From NCBI GenBank assembly GCA_026984215.1, contig JALSSO010000086.1, forward strand, positions 1-48,540: DNA of 48,540 bases, written 5' to 3'. Source of the DNA: Gammaproteobacteria bacterium (GTDB lineage Bacteria; Pseudomonadota; Gammaproteobacteria; JAJDOJ01). Position numbers and translations under genes: made by a program. Below are positions 1 through 8,860 of this stretch, in pieces. The notes below the pieces were generated by a model, which was given only the letters and a program-made list of their open reading frames with translations, was not told the DNA's origin and ran no database searches. Every line of letters begins with the position of its first letter. Position 1 is the first letter of the stretch.

Positions 1-147
1 ATCTGCGCGGTGGTCTGATCGGGTGGGCCGGGGCGGGTTACCCCTTGACGCTGCCGGGCGCCCCGGCCACCTCGGCCGCCTGATCCGATCCTCCTTCATT
101 GTCCGGTTCTCGTTCCCGATCCGGCGAGCCCCGTCCGATGGGGTGGC

Positions 148-176
148 TTGACTTCCGGTCCTGGAGCGCCTAAGCA
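148..176 (+). promoter_or_regulatory. Putative sigma-70 promoter of cfa
   Basis: TTGACT at 148-153 and TAAGCA at 171-176 are separated by 17 bases, about 92 bases before the cfa start. The -35 is good and the -10 weak. I see no supportable gene in bases 1-147. Confidence 0.4.
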
Positions 177-268
177 ATAGCGGACCGGCGCGTCTCGCGG
201 CGTCGGTGGAATGTTCCAGCGGACGCGGCGCCGGCCGCGTCCCGTTCCCGAGCGGAGACAGAGCAGCG

Positions 269-1423
269 ATGTTGCCGGAAGGACGCACCCTGCGCGCCAC
301 GCGCGAGGACGCCTTCCGCCGCAAGGCGGAGCGCCTGCTGGCGCGTGCGGGCGTGGCGATCGACGGACCCAACGACTGGGACTTTCAGGTGCGGGACCCG
401 CGCGTATTCCAGCGGGTGTTCGCGCAGGGCAGCCTCGGGCTCGGCGAGGCGTACATGGACGGCTGGTGGGACGCCCGGCGCCTGGATCAGTTTTTCCACA
501 GGGTCATCGCGGCCCGGCTGGACCGCGACATCCGGCCGCTGAGCGTGCTCAGCACGTACCTGAAGGCGCGGTTGCTCAATCTCCAGACCCAGGCGCGCGC
601 CTGGCAGGTGGGGCGTGCCCATTACGATCTGGGCAACGATCTCTACCGGGCCATGCTGGACCGGCGCATGGTCTACAGTTGCGGGTACTGGTCCGAGGGC
701 GCCCGCACCCTGGACGAGGCGCAGGAGGCCAAGCTCGACCTGGTCTGCCGGAAGCTCGCCTTGCAACCGGGCCAGCGGGTACTGGACATCGGCTGCGGAT
801 GGGGCGGTTTCGCCCGGTTCGCGGCCGAGCGCTACGGCGTACGGGTGGTGGGTGTCACCATCTCCGAACGCCAACTCGAGATGGCCCGCGAACGGTGCGC
901 GGGGCTGCCCGTGGAGCTGCATCTGCGGGACTACCGGGATCTGGACGGGGAATTCGACCGGATCGTCTCCATCGGCATGTTCGAGCACGTCGGGCACAAG
1001 AACCACCGCGCGTATTTCGAGGTGGCCCGCCGGGTGCTGAGGCCGGACGGGCTGTTCCTGCTGCACACCATCGGCGACGAGATCTCCAACGCGGGCACGG
1101 ACCCGTGGATCGAGCGTTACATCTTCCCCAACGGGGACATCCCCTCGCTCGCCCAGATCGCCGGCGCGGTGGAGGACCTGTTCGTGATCGAAGACGTGCA
1201 CAACTTCGGCGCCGATTACGACCGTACCCTGATGGCTTGGCTGGAGAACTTCGAGCGGGCCTGGAACGGGCTGCGTGCCCGCTACGACGAGCGGTTCCGA
1301 CGCATGTGGCGTTTCTATCTCTGTTCTTGCGCCGGTGCCTTCCGCGCCCGCCAGCTTCAGGTCTATCAACTGGTGCTGTCGCCGGGGGGCGTGCCCTGCG
1401 GCTACCGGCGTACCGGTACCTGA
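269..1423 (+). CDS. cfa: Cyclopropane-fatty-acyl-phospholipid synthase
   Basis: Adds a methylene group from S-adenosylmethionine across the double bond of unsaturated phospholipid acyl chains at the cytoplasmic face of the inner membrane. The 384-residue product has the family's usual length. It shows the N-terminal family region (FQRVFAQGSLGLGEAYMDGWW), then AHYDLGNDLY, the SAM-binding motif VLDIGCGWGGFARFAAERYG, and the active-site stretch SIGMFEHVGHKNH. The ATG at 269 is preferred over an upstream in-frame ATG at 206 because GGAG lies about 11 bases before it and family homology begins just after it. The last 22 bases overlap the end of the convergent gene. Family membership is secure; membrane stress adaptation is the known role. 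Confidence 0.93.
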   Translation: MLPEGRTLRATREDAFRRKAERLLARAGVAIDGPNDWDFQVRDPRVFQRVFAQGSLGLGEAYMDGWWDARRLDQFFHRVIAARLDRDIRPLSVLSTYLKARLLNLQTQARAWQVGRAHYDLGNDLYRAMLDRRMVYSCGYWSEGARTLDEAQEAKLDLVCRKLALQPGQRVLDIGCGWGGFARFAAERYGVRVVGVTISERQLEMARERCAGLPVELHLRDYRDLDGEFDRIVSIGMFEHVGHKNHRAYFEVARRVLRPDGLFLLHTIGDEISNAGTDPWIERYIFPNGDIPSLAQIAGAVEDLFVIEDVHNFGADYDRTLMAWLENFERAWNGLRARYDERFRRMWRFYLCSCAGAFRARQLQVYQLVLSPGGVPCGYRRTGT

Positions 1424-3303
1424 CGCTGCGCTCCCACGTCGCCCACCGGCGCGGCGAAGGCGTCCAGCACCAGGGTCTCTACATTGGCCCCGGTAAGGGA
1501 CTCGAGAAAGGCCACCAGTGCCCGTTTCTCGCCCTCGGTCAGTCCGAGCGGCCGGATGCGCGGATCCAGGCCCTCGTTGGGTATGCCGCCGCGGTCGTAA
1601 TAGTCGATCACCGCCTCCAGCGTGGCGAGGGAGCCGTCGTGCATGTAGGGGGCGGTCAGGGCCACATTGCGCAGGCTGGGCGTCTTGTACTTCCAGCGAT
1701 CCGCCGGATCCAGGGTGATCTCATACAGGCCGATGTCGTTGGGCGGTGGTTCGGAGACGGCTTCGAGCACCTCTGGATCCACGGTGAGCTTCACCCCCGG
1801 GGCGATGAGCACCTCGCGCGGGGCGAGCGGGATGTCCATGCTGGCGGCATAGCCGATGCCGGTGTTGTGCAGCTGCTGGTCGGTGAACAGCGCCCACCGC
1901 TCGCCGATGGTGTGGCACCCCGCGCAGCCGGCCTTGCCCACGAACAGGGTATAGCCGGCCTGCGCCTCGGCGGACAGGGCGTGTTCGTCGCCGCCGTAGC
2001 GCCAGCGGTCGAAGGGCGAGTCGGCGGCGTTGAGGGTGCGCTCGTAGCTGGCGATGGCTTGTCCGATGGTGAGCATGTCGGGTCCCCGCCCTCCAAAGGC
2101 CGCCTCGAACAGCCCCTCGTAGTCGGGCAGACCACGGATCTTCTCGATGACGTAGCCCACCGACGGATTGCCCATCTCGTTGCGGGCCAGCAGCGGGCCC
2201 CAGATCTGTTGTTCGAGGCGGTACTCGCGCCCGTCGTGGAACAGGCGTTCGAGATAGGCGGTGTTCAGCACGGTGGGCGCGTTGCGGCGCACGGTACGCC
2301 CTTCGATGCCCACCGCCGTGGCGAGCTCGTTGTTGGTGAAACCCTGCTCGGGAATGTGGCACATGGCGCAAGAGAAGGTGTCGTTGAGCGACAGGCGCCG
2401 GTCGAAGAACAACTTGCGACCCAGGGCGACTTTCTCCGGGGTCACGGGGTTGTCGGCGGGCACCGGAACGGGAGGCAGCCCCAGGGGCGGTTCGCGTACG
2501 TAGGCCAGCAGATCCGCGGGGCGTCCCCGGCGCGCGGCGAGGGCCGTGGATCGGGTGGTGTAGTCGGGCCGCTCGTAGCCGGCCTTGACGTCCCCGGGAC
2601 CCAGCACCATCGATCCGGGGTGCCAGGCCGGCGCCGCGCCGCCCTCGGCCGGGCCGTCCAACACGGTGAGCAGGTCGTTGATCAGCAGATCGGGATGGAG
2701 GAAGGCCACACTGTAGATGTTACGGATCCGCCGTTGGGGATCGATCAGATAGACCCGCAGCAGATGGGCGATACCGCCGGTTTCGGCACCGGTCTCGTCC
2801 ACTTCCGGCTCGATGCGTTGACCGTAGGCGTCCAGGATGGGGCGCAGGGCGTCCGGCGAGGGTGTGGTGAGAAAGGCCCAGTCGATACCCGGGACCTGAT
2901 AGGCGAGCCCGTAGGTGGCCATCACCTCCGGGGTGTCGTGCTCGGGGTCGAAGCTGAGGCTCACGAATCGTACCCGCCTGCCCAGACCGGGTTCGTCGGC
3001 GATGCGCCGGGCCAGCCGGTGGAGCACGAAGGTGGCCAGCGGACAACCGGCGGCGTCCGAGCAGGTGGTGTAGATGAAACTGAGCACGGTGGCGCGGCCG
3101 CCGCCCAGAAACTCGTGCAGCCGTCGCACCGTGCCCGTGGAGTCGAGCACGGTGCCGTCGGCGGCGGCCCCCAGCGAGGGCAGGGTGTAGGTGCCGGGGG
3201 GCGGAGGCGCGAACTCCAGCGAACCGTAACCCGGCGGGGGTGGTTGCGCCTGGGCGAAGCACCCCAGCCAGGCGGCCAATAGTGCGATCCACCGCTTTCG
3301 CAT
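1402..3303 (-). CDS. SCO1/SenC copper chaperone fused to MauG-type di-heme cytochrome c peroxidase
   Basis: A 633-residue exported protein with two normally separate modules. After a signal peptide (about residues 1-20), residues 35-215 form a thioredoxin-fold SCO domain: Cys81 and Cys87 in TTCSDAAGCPLA and His180 in GGIAHLLRVYLID are the expected copper ligands, but the cysteines are spaced CX5C rather than the usual CX3C. Residues 270-610 are a di-heme peroxidase with two c-heme sites, CAMCH (312-316) and CAGCH (460-464), and the conserved APYMHDGS (551-558). It lies 45 bases downstream of mtoX. Known methanethiol oxidase operons carry SCO1 and MauG as separate neighbours, so this is probably the combined maturation factor (copper delivery plus cofactor oxidation) for MtoX. 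The 3' end overlaps cfa by 22 bases. Confidence 0.88.
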   Translation of the reverse strand: MRKRWIALLAAWLGCFAQAQPPPPGYGSLEFAPPPPGTYTLPSLGAAADGTVLDSTGTVRRLHEFLGGGRATVLSFIYTTCSDAAGCPLATFVLHRLARRIADEPGLGRRVRFVSLSFDPEHDTPEVMATYGLAYQVPGIDWAFLTTPSPDALRPILDAYGQRIEPEVDETGAETGGIAHLLRVYLIDPQRRIRNIYSVAFLHPDLLINDLLTVLDGPAEGGAAPAWHPGSMVLGPGDVKAGYERPDYTTRSTALAARRGRPADLLAYVREPPLGLPPVPVPADNPVTPEKVALGRKLFFDRRLSLNDTFSCAMCHIPEQGFTNNELATAVGIEGRTVRRNAPTVLNTAYLERLFHDGREYRLEQQIWGPLLARNEMGNPSVGYVIEKIRGLPDYEGLFEAAFGGRGPDMLTIGQAIASYERTLNAADSPFDRWRYGGDEHALSAEAQAGYTLFVGKAGCAGCHTIGERWALFTDQQLHNTGIGYAASMDIPLAPREVLIAPGVKLTVDPEVLEAVSEPPPNDIGLYEITLDPADRWKYKTPSLRNVALTAPYMHDGSLATLEAVIDYYDRGGIPNEGLDPRIRPLGLTEGEKRALVAFLESLTGANVETLVLDAFAAPVGDVGAQRQVPVRR

Positions 3304-3348
3304 GGCCGGGGCGGGCGCCGGGATCCAGGGATCCCGACGCCTTCCGCC

Positions 3349-4728
3349 TCACCGCCCGTCCGTGAGCGCGACGCGCACCGGATCCGCCGACGGCCCGCTC
3401 TGGTTCGCGTAAAGGGCGTATGCGCCGAAGCGCATCTGGTGCGGGCGGCCCAGCTTGGCCTCGATGAAGTCGATGGCGAACCGGGGCTCCAGCTCCTTGC
3501 CGTTCCACACGAAGGCCTTGAAGTATTGCTCGTTGTCTTCGCCCTTCTTGTCCCAGCGAGAGAGCAACGACGAGGTGTAGTACACGCGCTTGCCGTCCCA
3601 GCTCTCGGAGGCCATGTTGATCTGACGGCCGATCTTGCGTTCGTAGACCTGCTTGGGATGGAAGGGATCGGAGATGTCGAACAGGCGCGTCTTGCCGTCC
3701 ATGAAGGTATCCACCCACAGATACCGGTCGTCGGCGGCGATGGAGATGTCCACCGGCAGCGGCACCTTGGCGGGGTCGCCGATGTCGGCCACCGCCTTGG
3801 CCTGCCATTCGCCCTGGTCATCCTCGTAGATGAGCCAGATCTTGGAGGTCAGCGCCGTGGTGGTGAAGCAGTAGTTGTGATGCGGACCCCAGGCGCACCG
3901 GATCTCCAGCGGTGCGCCCGGCACGTCGAGCACCTTCTTCGGCTGGCGCGTGTGCAGGTTCCAGACCACCACCGTGTTGCCGAAACGCTTCATGGCCTCC
4001 GGATCCTTCAGCATCTTGCCGAAGTCCATCATGTAATTGGACCAGCCGGTGAACGAAGAGGTGATCAGGACGTTGCGGCGGGGCAGGGCGCGTACGTCGT
4101 AGCCGTAGCCGTCGGCATATTTGCCGGTCTTCTCGGCCCCTTGCAAGTTGTCGTCGGTCGGCATCCAGTGCGTGGCGACGTACTCGCCTTCGTTGGTGTA
4201 TTCCACCAGCGCGGTGCGTCCGCCGTGGTCCTTGTTGTTGGACAGCCCGGTGATCATCATGCGCCCCGGCAGGGCGTACATGGTGTGGGGACCGACCACG
4301 CCGCCCGAACGGGCCACGAAGTCGTCGATCACCTTGTGCAGGCGCGGCTTGCCGGGATCGGTGTGGACATCGAAGATGAAGATCTTGCTGTTGTCGAGGC
4401 CGCCCGCCCAGAGGTATTTACGGTCGTCGGTGAAGCCCGAATGGTGGGCTTCGTTGCGTCCGCCCACCGACAGGGTATGCACCACCTTGCCGTAGTCGGG
4501 CGACTTTGGATTCACCGCGATGGTCACCAGTTTGTCCTGCTCGTCGCCCACGCCTTCCATGCCCAGGGTCCAGACGTAGACGAAGTCCTCCTGGCCGGTG
4601 ATCTTGGCCATGTAGGGCGACATACAGGTCTCGTCGGCGAGCGCGCCCGCGCTGAAGGCCGCCCCCGTGAGGGCCGCGGCGGCCAGGGTGGCGTGGAAGA
4701 AACGGCGGATCGAGTGTCTCGTACTCAT
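3349..4728 (-). CDS. mtoX: Methanethiol oxidase (SBP56 family)
   Basis: Periplasmic copper-dependent enzyme that oxidises methanethiol to formaldehyde, sulfide and hydrogen peroxide. The family was long called selenium-binding protein 56. The 459-residue product has an export signal of about 31 residues (SIRRFF, hydrophobic stretch, AGALADE) whose twin arginines make Tat export possible. It then runs through the SBP56 domain with conserved histidine motifs (NEAHHSGF at about 92-99, GPHTMYALPGRM, GPHHNYCFTT) that are candidate copper ligands. The ATG at 4728 is chosen over a longer reading frame because AGAGGA precedes it and the signal peptide starts there. It is first in an operon with the SCO-MauG fusion, the arrangement that distinguishes bacterial MtoX from other SBP56 proteins. 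Confidence 0.9.
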   Translation of the reverse strand: MSTRHSIRRFFHATLAAAALTGAAFSAGALADETCMSPYMAKITGQEDFVYVWTLGMEGVGDEQDKLVTIAVNPKSPDYGKVVHTLSVGGRNEAHHSGFTDDRKYLWAGGLDNSKIFIFDVHTDPGKPRLHKVIDDFVARSGGVVGPHTMYALPGRMMITGLSNNKDHGGRTALVEYTNEGEYVATHWMPTDDNLQGAEKTGKYADGYGYDVRALPRRNVLITSSFTGWSNYMMDFGKMLKDPEAMKRFGNTVVVWNLHTRQPKKVLDVPGAPLEIRCAWGPHHNYCFTTTALTSKIWLIYEDDQGEWQAKAVADIGDPAKVPLPVDISIAADDRYLWVDTFMDGKTRLFDISDPFHPKQVYERKIGRQINMASESWDGKRVYYTSSLLSRWDKKGEDNEQYFKAFVWNGKELEPRFAIDFIEAKLGRPHQMRFGAYALYANQSGPSADPVRVALTDGR

Positions 4729-4804
4729 GGCAAAGTCCTCTCCCCTCTGGCTCACGAATGGTCGGTGGCACGGTAATGATTGGCGTTGGGTGGCCGTGCC
4801 TTCC

Positions 4805-4864
4805 AAACCGGATCGCTCCGGTTTCATAGGGGAATGTAGACCCGGGATGCGGTTTGTCAAACCG
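4805..4864 (-). promoter_or_regulatory. mtoX promoter with palindrome at -35 and 5' leader hairpin
   Basis: On the minus strand TTGACA (4855-4860) and TACATT (4833-4838) are 16 bases apart, about 105 bases before the mtoX start. The -35 lies inside a perfect 15-base palindrome, CGGTTTG-T-CAAACCG (4850-4864), a candidate operator. The predicted transcript begins close to a perfect 8-bp stem-loop, AAACCGGA-TCGC-TCCGGTTT (4805-4824), which could stabilise the 5' end. Confidence 0.55.
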
Positions 4865-4953
4865 GGGCGGGAACTGCGTCGTCGTGCCGGTCCCACGCGG
4901 GCATCGGGCGGATGAGCGAAGGGAAGCGTCGATGGATCGTGGCAGGCGTCGCG

Positions 4954-4959
4954 TATAAT
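4954..4959 (+). promoter_or_regulatory. Putative -10 element of the rnr-rlmB operon
   Basis: A perfect TATAAT at 4954-4959 lies 61 bases before the rnr ATG. No good -35 is found 16-19 bases upstream, so the call rests on the -10 and its position. Confidence 0.5.
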
Positions 4960-5020
4960 CCGGTGCTCGTCGCGCCGGCTGCCGCCGGCCCCGTCCACCC
5001 GAACCAGACCAGGACCCCCG

Positions 5021-7279
5021 ATGCCCCGAAAACCCAGGCGTGACCCGTATCGCGCGCGCGAGGCCAAGCGCTACGACCATCCCATTCCCAGCCGCGAGTG
5101 GATCCTCGAGGTGCTGGCCGCCCGCGGTAAGCCGCTGCGCTTCGAGGAACTGGCGGCCGAACTGGGGGTGGCCTCGGACCACGAGCTGGAGGCGTTGTCG
5201 CGCCGGCTTCGGGCCATGGAGCGCGACGGTCAGCTGCTGCGTAACCGCAAGGGGGCGTATCTACCGGTCTCCGGGGGCGAGCTGGTCACGGGGCAGGTCA
5301 TCGCCCACCCGGATGGGTTCGGCTTCCTGCAGCCGGACGAGGGCGGCGAGGACGTCTTCCTCAACCCCCGGGAAATGCGCACGGTGATGCACGGCGATCG
5401 CGTGGTGGCGCGCGTGGTGGGCGTGGACCGGCGAGGCCGCAAGGAGGGGTCGGTGGTGGAAGTGCTGGAGCGTCGCAACCACGAGGTGGTGGGCCGCTTC
5501 CATATGGAAGGGGGCATCGGTTTCGTGGTGCCCGACAACAAGCGCCTCACCCAGGACGTGCTGATCCCGCCGGAACACCGCGACGGCGCCGAGCCGGGAC
5601 AGATCGTGGTGGCCGGCATCCTGGCGCACCCCACGCCGCGCACGCCGCCCATCGGCAAGATCGTCGAGGTGCTGGGTGAGCACATGGAGCCGGGCATGGA
5701 GATCGACGTGGCCATCCGGTCCCATGGGCTGCCCCACCAGTGGCCCGAGGCGGTGCGCGAGGCGGCGGCCCGCATCCCGGAGGAGGTGCCCGAAAGGGAC
5801 AAACAGGGCCGGGTGGACCTGCGCAGGCTACCCCTGGTGACCATCGACGGGGCGGATGCGCGGGACTTCGACGACGCCGTCTATGCCGAGCCCCTCGGCG
5901 ACGGCGAGGGGTGGAAGCTCATCGTCGCCATCGCGGACGTTTCAGCCTACGTGGAGATCGGTTCCGCGCTGGACCAGGAGGCGCGCAATCGCGGTACCTC
6001 GGTGTACTTCCCCGAGCGGGTCGTCCCCATGCTGCCCGAGGTGTTGTCCAACGGATTGTGTTCCTTGAATCCGCAGGTGGACCGGCTGTGCATGGTCTGC
6101 GAGATGCGGGTGGCACCCAAGGGGCGGGTCGAGGCGTACCGGTTCTACGAGGGGGTGATGCGCTCGGCCGCCCGGCTCACCTACGATGAAGTGGCCGCCA
6201 TGGTGGTGGATCGGGACCCGGCCGTGCGCAGGCGCCACCGCAAGCTGGTCCCCCATCTGGAGCATCTCTATGCGCTCTACCAGGCCCTGCGACGCCGGCG
6301 CGAGCGGCGCGGGGCCATCGACTTCGAGACCGTGGAGACCCGCATCGAGTTCGGCCCCGAACGCAAGATCGAGCGCATCGTGCCGGTCGAGCGCAACGAC
6401 GCGCACAAGCTCATCGAGGAGTGCATGATCGCGGCCAACGTGTGCGCGGCCCGTTTCCTACGCGCCAATCGCATGCCCACCCTGTACCGCATCCATGATC
6501 GTCCCGATGCCGAGCGCATCGAGGATCTGCGCACCTTTCTGGCCGAATTCGGCCTCAAGCTCGAGGGGGGCGAGGCGCCCAAGCCCCGGCACTTCGCCAA
6601 GCTGCTCAAGAAGATCGAGGGCCGCCCCGAGGCGCATCTGATCCAGACCGTGATGTTGCGCACGCTGCCGCAGGCGGTCTATTCGCCCGAGCGCCGGCCA
6701 CACTTCGGCCTGGCGCTGGAGATCTACACGCATTTCACCTCGCCCATCCGCCGTTATCCGGACCTGTTGGTCCATCGGGGCATCCGCCACCGCCTGCGTG
6801 GCGGCAAGCCCAAGACCTTCCATTACACCCCCAGCGAGATGCAGGTCCTGGGCGAGCACTGTTCCATGACCGAGCGCCGCGCCGACGAGGCCACCCGCGA
6901 CGCCGTCCTCTGGCTCAAGTGCGAGTACATGATGGACAAGGTGGGGGAGGTGTTCGACGGCATCATCAGCGGTGTGACCTCCTTCGGCCTGTTCGTGGAG
7001 CTCACCCAGGTCTACGTGGATGGACTGGTGCACGTGACGGCCCTGCCGGAGGACTACTATCACTTCGACGCCATCGGCCACCGCCTGCAAGGCGAACGCT
7101 CGGGGCGGGTGTTCCGCCTCGGCGACCGGGTGCGTGTGCAGGTGGCCCGCGTGGATCTGGACGAGCGCAAGATCGATCTGGTGCTGGCCGAGCCGGCCGC
7201 CGCCGGTGAACCCGAACGGTCCGCCGGCAAGCAGCGCAAGTCCCGGCGCCGCCGCGCGCGGCGCAAGCAGGCGGCCTGA
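5021..7279 (+). CDS. rnr: Ribonuclease R
   Basis: Processive 3'-to-5' exoribonuclease of the RNase II/RNB family that degrades structured RNA and takes part in tRNA and rRNA quality control. The 752-residue protein has an N-terminal winged-helix region (about 20-80), OB/cold-shock domains (HPDGFGFLQPDEGGEDVFL, about 90-250) and the RNB catalytic domain opening with TIDGADARDFDDAVY, whose aspartates bind the metal. A C-terminal S1 domain (GIISGVTSFGLFVEL) and a very basic tail (KQRKSRRRRARRKQAA) follow. It is slightly shorter than the E. coli enzyme (813). The start is the ATG at 5021, right before the basic MPRKPRRDPYR segment. rlmB follows after 34 bases, the usual gammaproteobacterial pairing. 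Confidence 0.96.
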   Translation: MPRKPRRDPYRAREAKRYDHPIPSREWILEVLAARGKPLRFEELAAELGVASDHELEALSRRLRAMERDGQLLRNRKGAYLPVSGGELVTGQVIAHPDGFGFLQPDEGGEDVFLNPREMRTVMHGDRVVARVVGVDRRGRKEGSVVEVLERRNHEVVGRFHMEGGIGFVVPDNKRLTQDVLIPPEHRDGAEPGQIVVAGILAHPTPRTPPIGKIVEVLGEHMEPGMEIDVAIRSHGLPHQWPEAVREAAARIPEEVPERDKQGRVDLRRLPLVTIDGADARDFDDAVYAEPLGDGEGWKLIVAIADVSAYVEIGSALDQEARNRGTSVYFPERVVPMLPEVLSNGLCSLNPQVDRLCMVCEMRVAPKGRVEAYRFYEGVMRSAARLTYDEVAAMVVDRDPAVRRRHRKLVPHLEHLYALYQALRRRRERRGAIDFETVETRIEFGPERKIERIVPVERNDAHKLIEECMIAANVCAARFLRANRMPTLYRIHDRPDAERIEDLRTFLAEFGLKLEGGEAPKPRHFAKLLKKIEGRPEAHLIQTVMLRTLPQAVYSPERRPHFGLALEIYTHFTSPIRRYPDLLVHRGIRHRLRGGKPKTFHYTPSEMQVLGEHCSMTERRADEATRDAVLWLKCEYMMDKVGEVFDGIISGVTSFGLFVELTQVYVDGLVHVTALPEDYYHFDAIGHRLQGERSGRVFRLGDRVRVQVARVDLDERKIDLVLAEPAAAGEPERSAGKQRKSRRRRARRKQAA

Positions 7280-7313
7280 TCCCCCGCATCGCTTCAGCCA
7301 CCGGGTCTGGGGC

Positions 7314-8075
7314 GTGAAGACGCAGTTCCTGTACGGATTCCACCCGGTGCGGGCGGCGTTGGATGCGCATCCCGAGCGCATCCTGGAGGCCTGGGTGGAT
7401 CCCACCCGCACCGATTCCCGGATGGCGGAACTGGGCAGGCGCCTGCAGGAGGCGGGCATCCCCGTGCATCCGGCCTCGGCGCGCGCGCTGGAGCGCAAGG
7501 CCGGCACGCCGCAGCACCAGGGCGTGGTGGTCCGTTACCGCCCGCCGCCGCCGGCCGGACTGAACGATCTGGACGGGCTCGCCGGCGAGTCGGACGGCGC
7601 CCCGGCGCTGTTCCTGGCCCTGGACGGGGTCACCGACCCGCACAACCTGGGCGCTTGCATGCGCTCGGCCCATGCCGCGGGCGCGCGCGCCGTGATCGTG
7701 CCGCGCCCGCGCAGCGCCCCCCTCACGCCCGCCGCCCGCAAGGTCGCCAGCGGCGCGGCCGAGCGCCTGCCCCTGGTGGTGGTGCCCAACCTGACCCAGG
7801 CGCTGGAAAGGCTCAAGGGAGGCGGCCTGTGGGTGTGGGGTCTGGCCGCAGAGGGGGCAATGCGGCTCTACGAGGCGCCGCTCACGCGCCCCTGCGTCCT
7901 GGTCCTGGGCGCCGAGGGGCGTGGCCTGCGGTCCGGGGTCCGCAAGCGGTGCGACGGGTTGTTGCGCATCCCCATGGCCGCCGGCGCCGAGAGCCTCAAC
8001 GTCTCCGTGGCCGCGGGCGTGGCCCTGTTCGAGGCGGTGCGGCAACGTAGCATGGTGGCGGCGCGGCCCGGGTAG
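7314..8075 (+). CDS. rlmB: 23S rRNA (guanosine-2'-O-)-methyltransferase RlmB
   Basis: SpoU-family enzyme methylating the ribose of G2251 in 23S rRNA. The 253-residue product starts at a GTG with the typical FLYGFHPVRAAL. It has the substrate-binding N-terminal domain (about 1-80) and the SPOUT domain with motif 1 ALDGVTDPHNLGACMRSAHAAG, motif 2 LVLGAEGRGL and motif 3 IPMAAGAESLNVSVAAGVALFE, the knotted SAM site. An in-frame ATG at 7134 lies inside rnr and is rejected because family similarity begins at 7314. No strong ribosome-binding site precedes the GTG, so coupling to rnr translation is likely. The gene is followed by the terminator of the convergent copper operon. Confidence 0.93.
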   Translation: MKTQFLYGFHPVRAALDAHPERILEAWVDPTRTDSRMAELGRRLQEAGIPVHPASARALERKAGTPQHQGVVVRYRPPPPAGLNDLDGLAGESDGAPALFLALDGVTDPHNLGACMRSAHAAGARAVIVPRPRSAPLTPAARKVASGAAERLPLVVVPNLTQALERLKGGGLWVWGLAAEGAMRLYEAPLTRPCVLVLGAEGRGLRSGVRKRCDGLLRIPMAAGAESLNVSVAAGVALFEAVRQRSMVAARPG

Positions 8076-8080
8076 AAATC

Positions 8081-8112
8081 AAAAAGGCCCGGAGCGGCGG
8101 TGCCGCCCCGGG
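8081..8112 (-). terminator. Rho-independent terminator of the copAB operon
   Basis: Read on the minus strand, an 11-bp stem (8088-8098 with 8102-8112, one mismatch, 3-base loop) is followed by CC and a run of five T (8081-8085). It lies 24 bases past the copB stop codon. The plus strand has no T run, so it serves the minus strand. Confidence 0.75.
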
Positions 8113-8135
8113 AGTTACTGCACCCACGCGTCGAA

Positions 8136-8846
8136 TCAGTACCAGACCCGCAACCCTGCGACGAACTGGAAGCCGTCGGTCTCGCCGCCCTCGGCTTCGG
8201 CGAAATCGGCGGTGCCGCCGAACAGCTTGTACCAGTTGACGCCGAGGTAGGGGGCAAACTCGCGCCGGATCTCGTAGCGTAGCCGCAGGCCGAGCTCCAG
8301 ATCCGACAGCCCCGAGCCGCGCCCCATGGGCTCGTCGGTCAGGGTGTAGGCGGCCAGCTCGATGTTGGGCGAGAGGATGAGCTTCTGGGTGAACAGGATC
8401 TCGTACTCGGCCTCGAAGTCGAAGCCGATGTTGCCCCGGTCCCCCACGAACAGCCCGGTGTCCACCTCGAAGAAATACGGCGCCAGTCCCTGCAGGCGCA
8501 CGGTGAACCAATCGCGGTCCTCTTCCGTGCCGAAGTCGTGCCGCCAGCCCGCCTGGGCGTCCCAATAGGGCGCGATGGCGCGGCTGTAGAGGGCCTGGAC
8601 ATCGGCGTCCTCCACCGTGCCCTCGTTGACCTCGCCCGCGGTCTTCAACCACAGCTTGTTGAGGTCCTTGCCGATCCACAGGTCCGTGTCCCACACGAAC
8701 GGGGATTCGTTTCCGGCCCGGTATTCCAGTTTGTCCACGAACAGCTTCATCAGGAGGGGGTCGTCCTCCATGGCTGCGTGGGCGGTGGTGAACCCGGCCA
8801 GCGCCAGTGCCGCGGCCGCGCCGGTCCATACGATCGATCGTTTCAT
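8136..8846 (-). CDS. copB: Copper resistance protein B, outer membrane
   Basis: Outer-membrane beta-barrel of the CopB/PcoB family, which works with the periplasmic multicopper oxidase CopA in copper tolerance. The 236-residue product has a signal peptide of about 24 residues (ending AHAA) and the family core: LEYRAG, FVWDTDLWIGKDLNKLWLK, alternating amphipathic strands and a terminal aromatic (GLRVWY) typical of outer-membrane proteins. It lacks the Met/His-rich N-terminal extension of many CopB proteins, so metal binding may rest with its neighbours. It is last in the operon, 14 bases after copA, with GGAGGGGG before its ATG. Confidence 0.9.
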   Translation of the reverse strand: MKRSIVWTGAAAALALAGFTTAHAAMEDDPLLMKLFVDKLEYRAGNESPFVWDTDLWIGKDLNKLWLKTAGEVNEGTVEDADVQALYSRAIAPYWDAQAGWRHDFGTEEDRDWFTVRLQGLAPYFFEVDTGLFVGDRGNIGFDFEAEYEILFTQKLILSPNIELAAYTLTDEPMGRGSGLSDLELGLRLRYEIRREFAPYLGVNWYKLFGGTADFAEAEGGETDGFQFVAGLRVWY

Positions 8847-8860
8847 GACGTCCCCCTCCT

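Noticed and set aside
38-165. Possible end of a minus-strand gene near the window start
   Set aside because: A frame ending in TAA at 38-40 is open for only about 40 codons, without a start codon or recognisable motif.
170-1369. Long minus-strand reading frame antisense to cfa
   Set aside because: High GC content creates long antisense frames; the plus strand has full Cfa motifs and this frame has none.
211-3282. 1023-codon plus-strand frame across cfa and the SCO-MauG gene
   Set aside because: It is low-complexity Arg/Pro/Gly translation in the wrong frame; both real genes have clear motifs in other frames.
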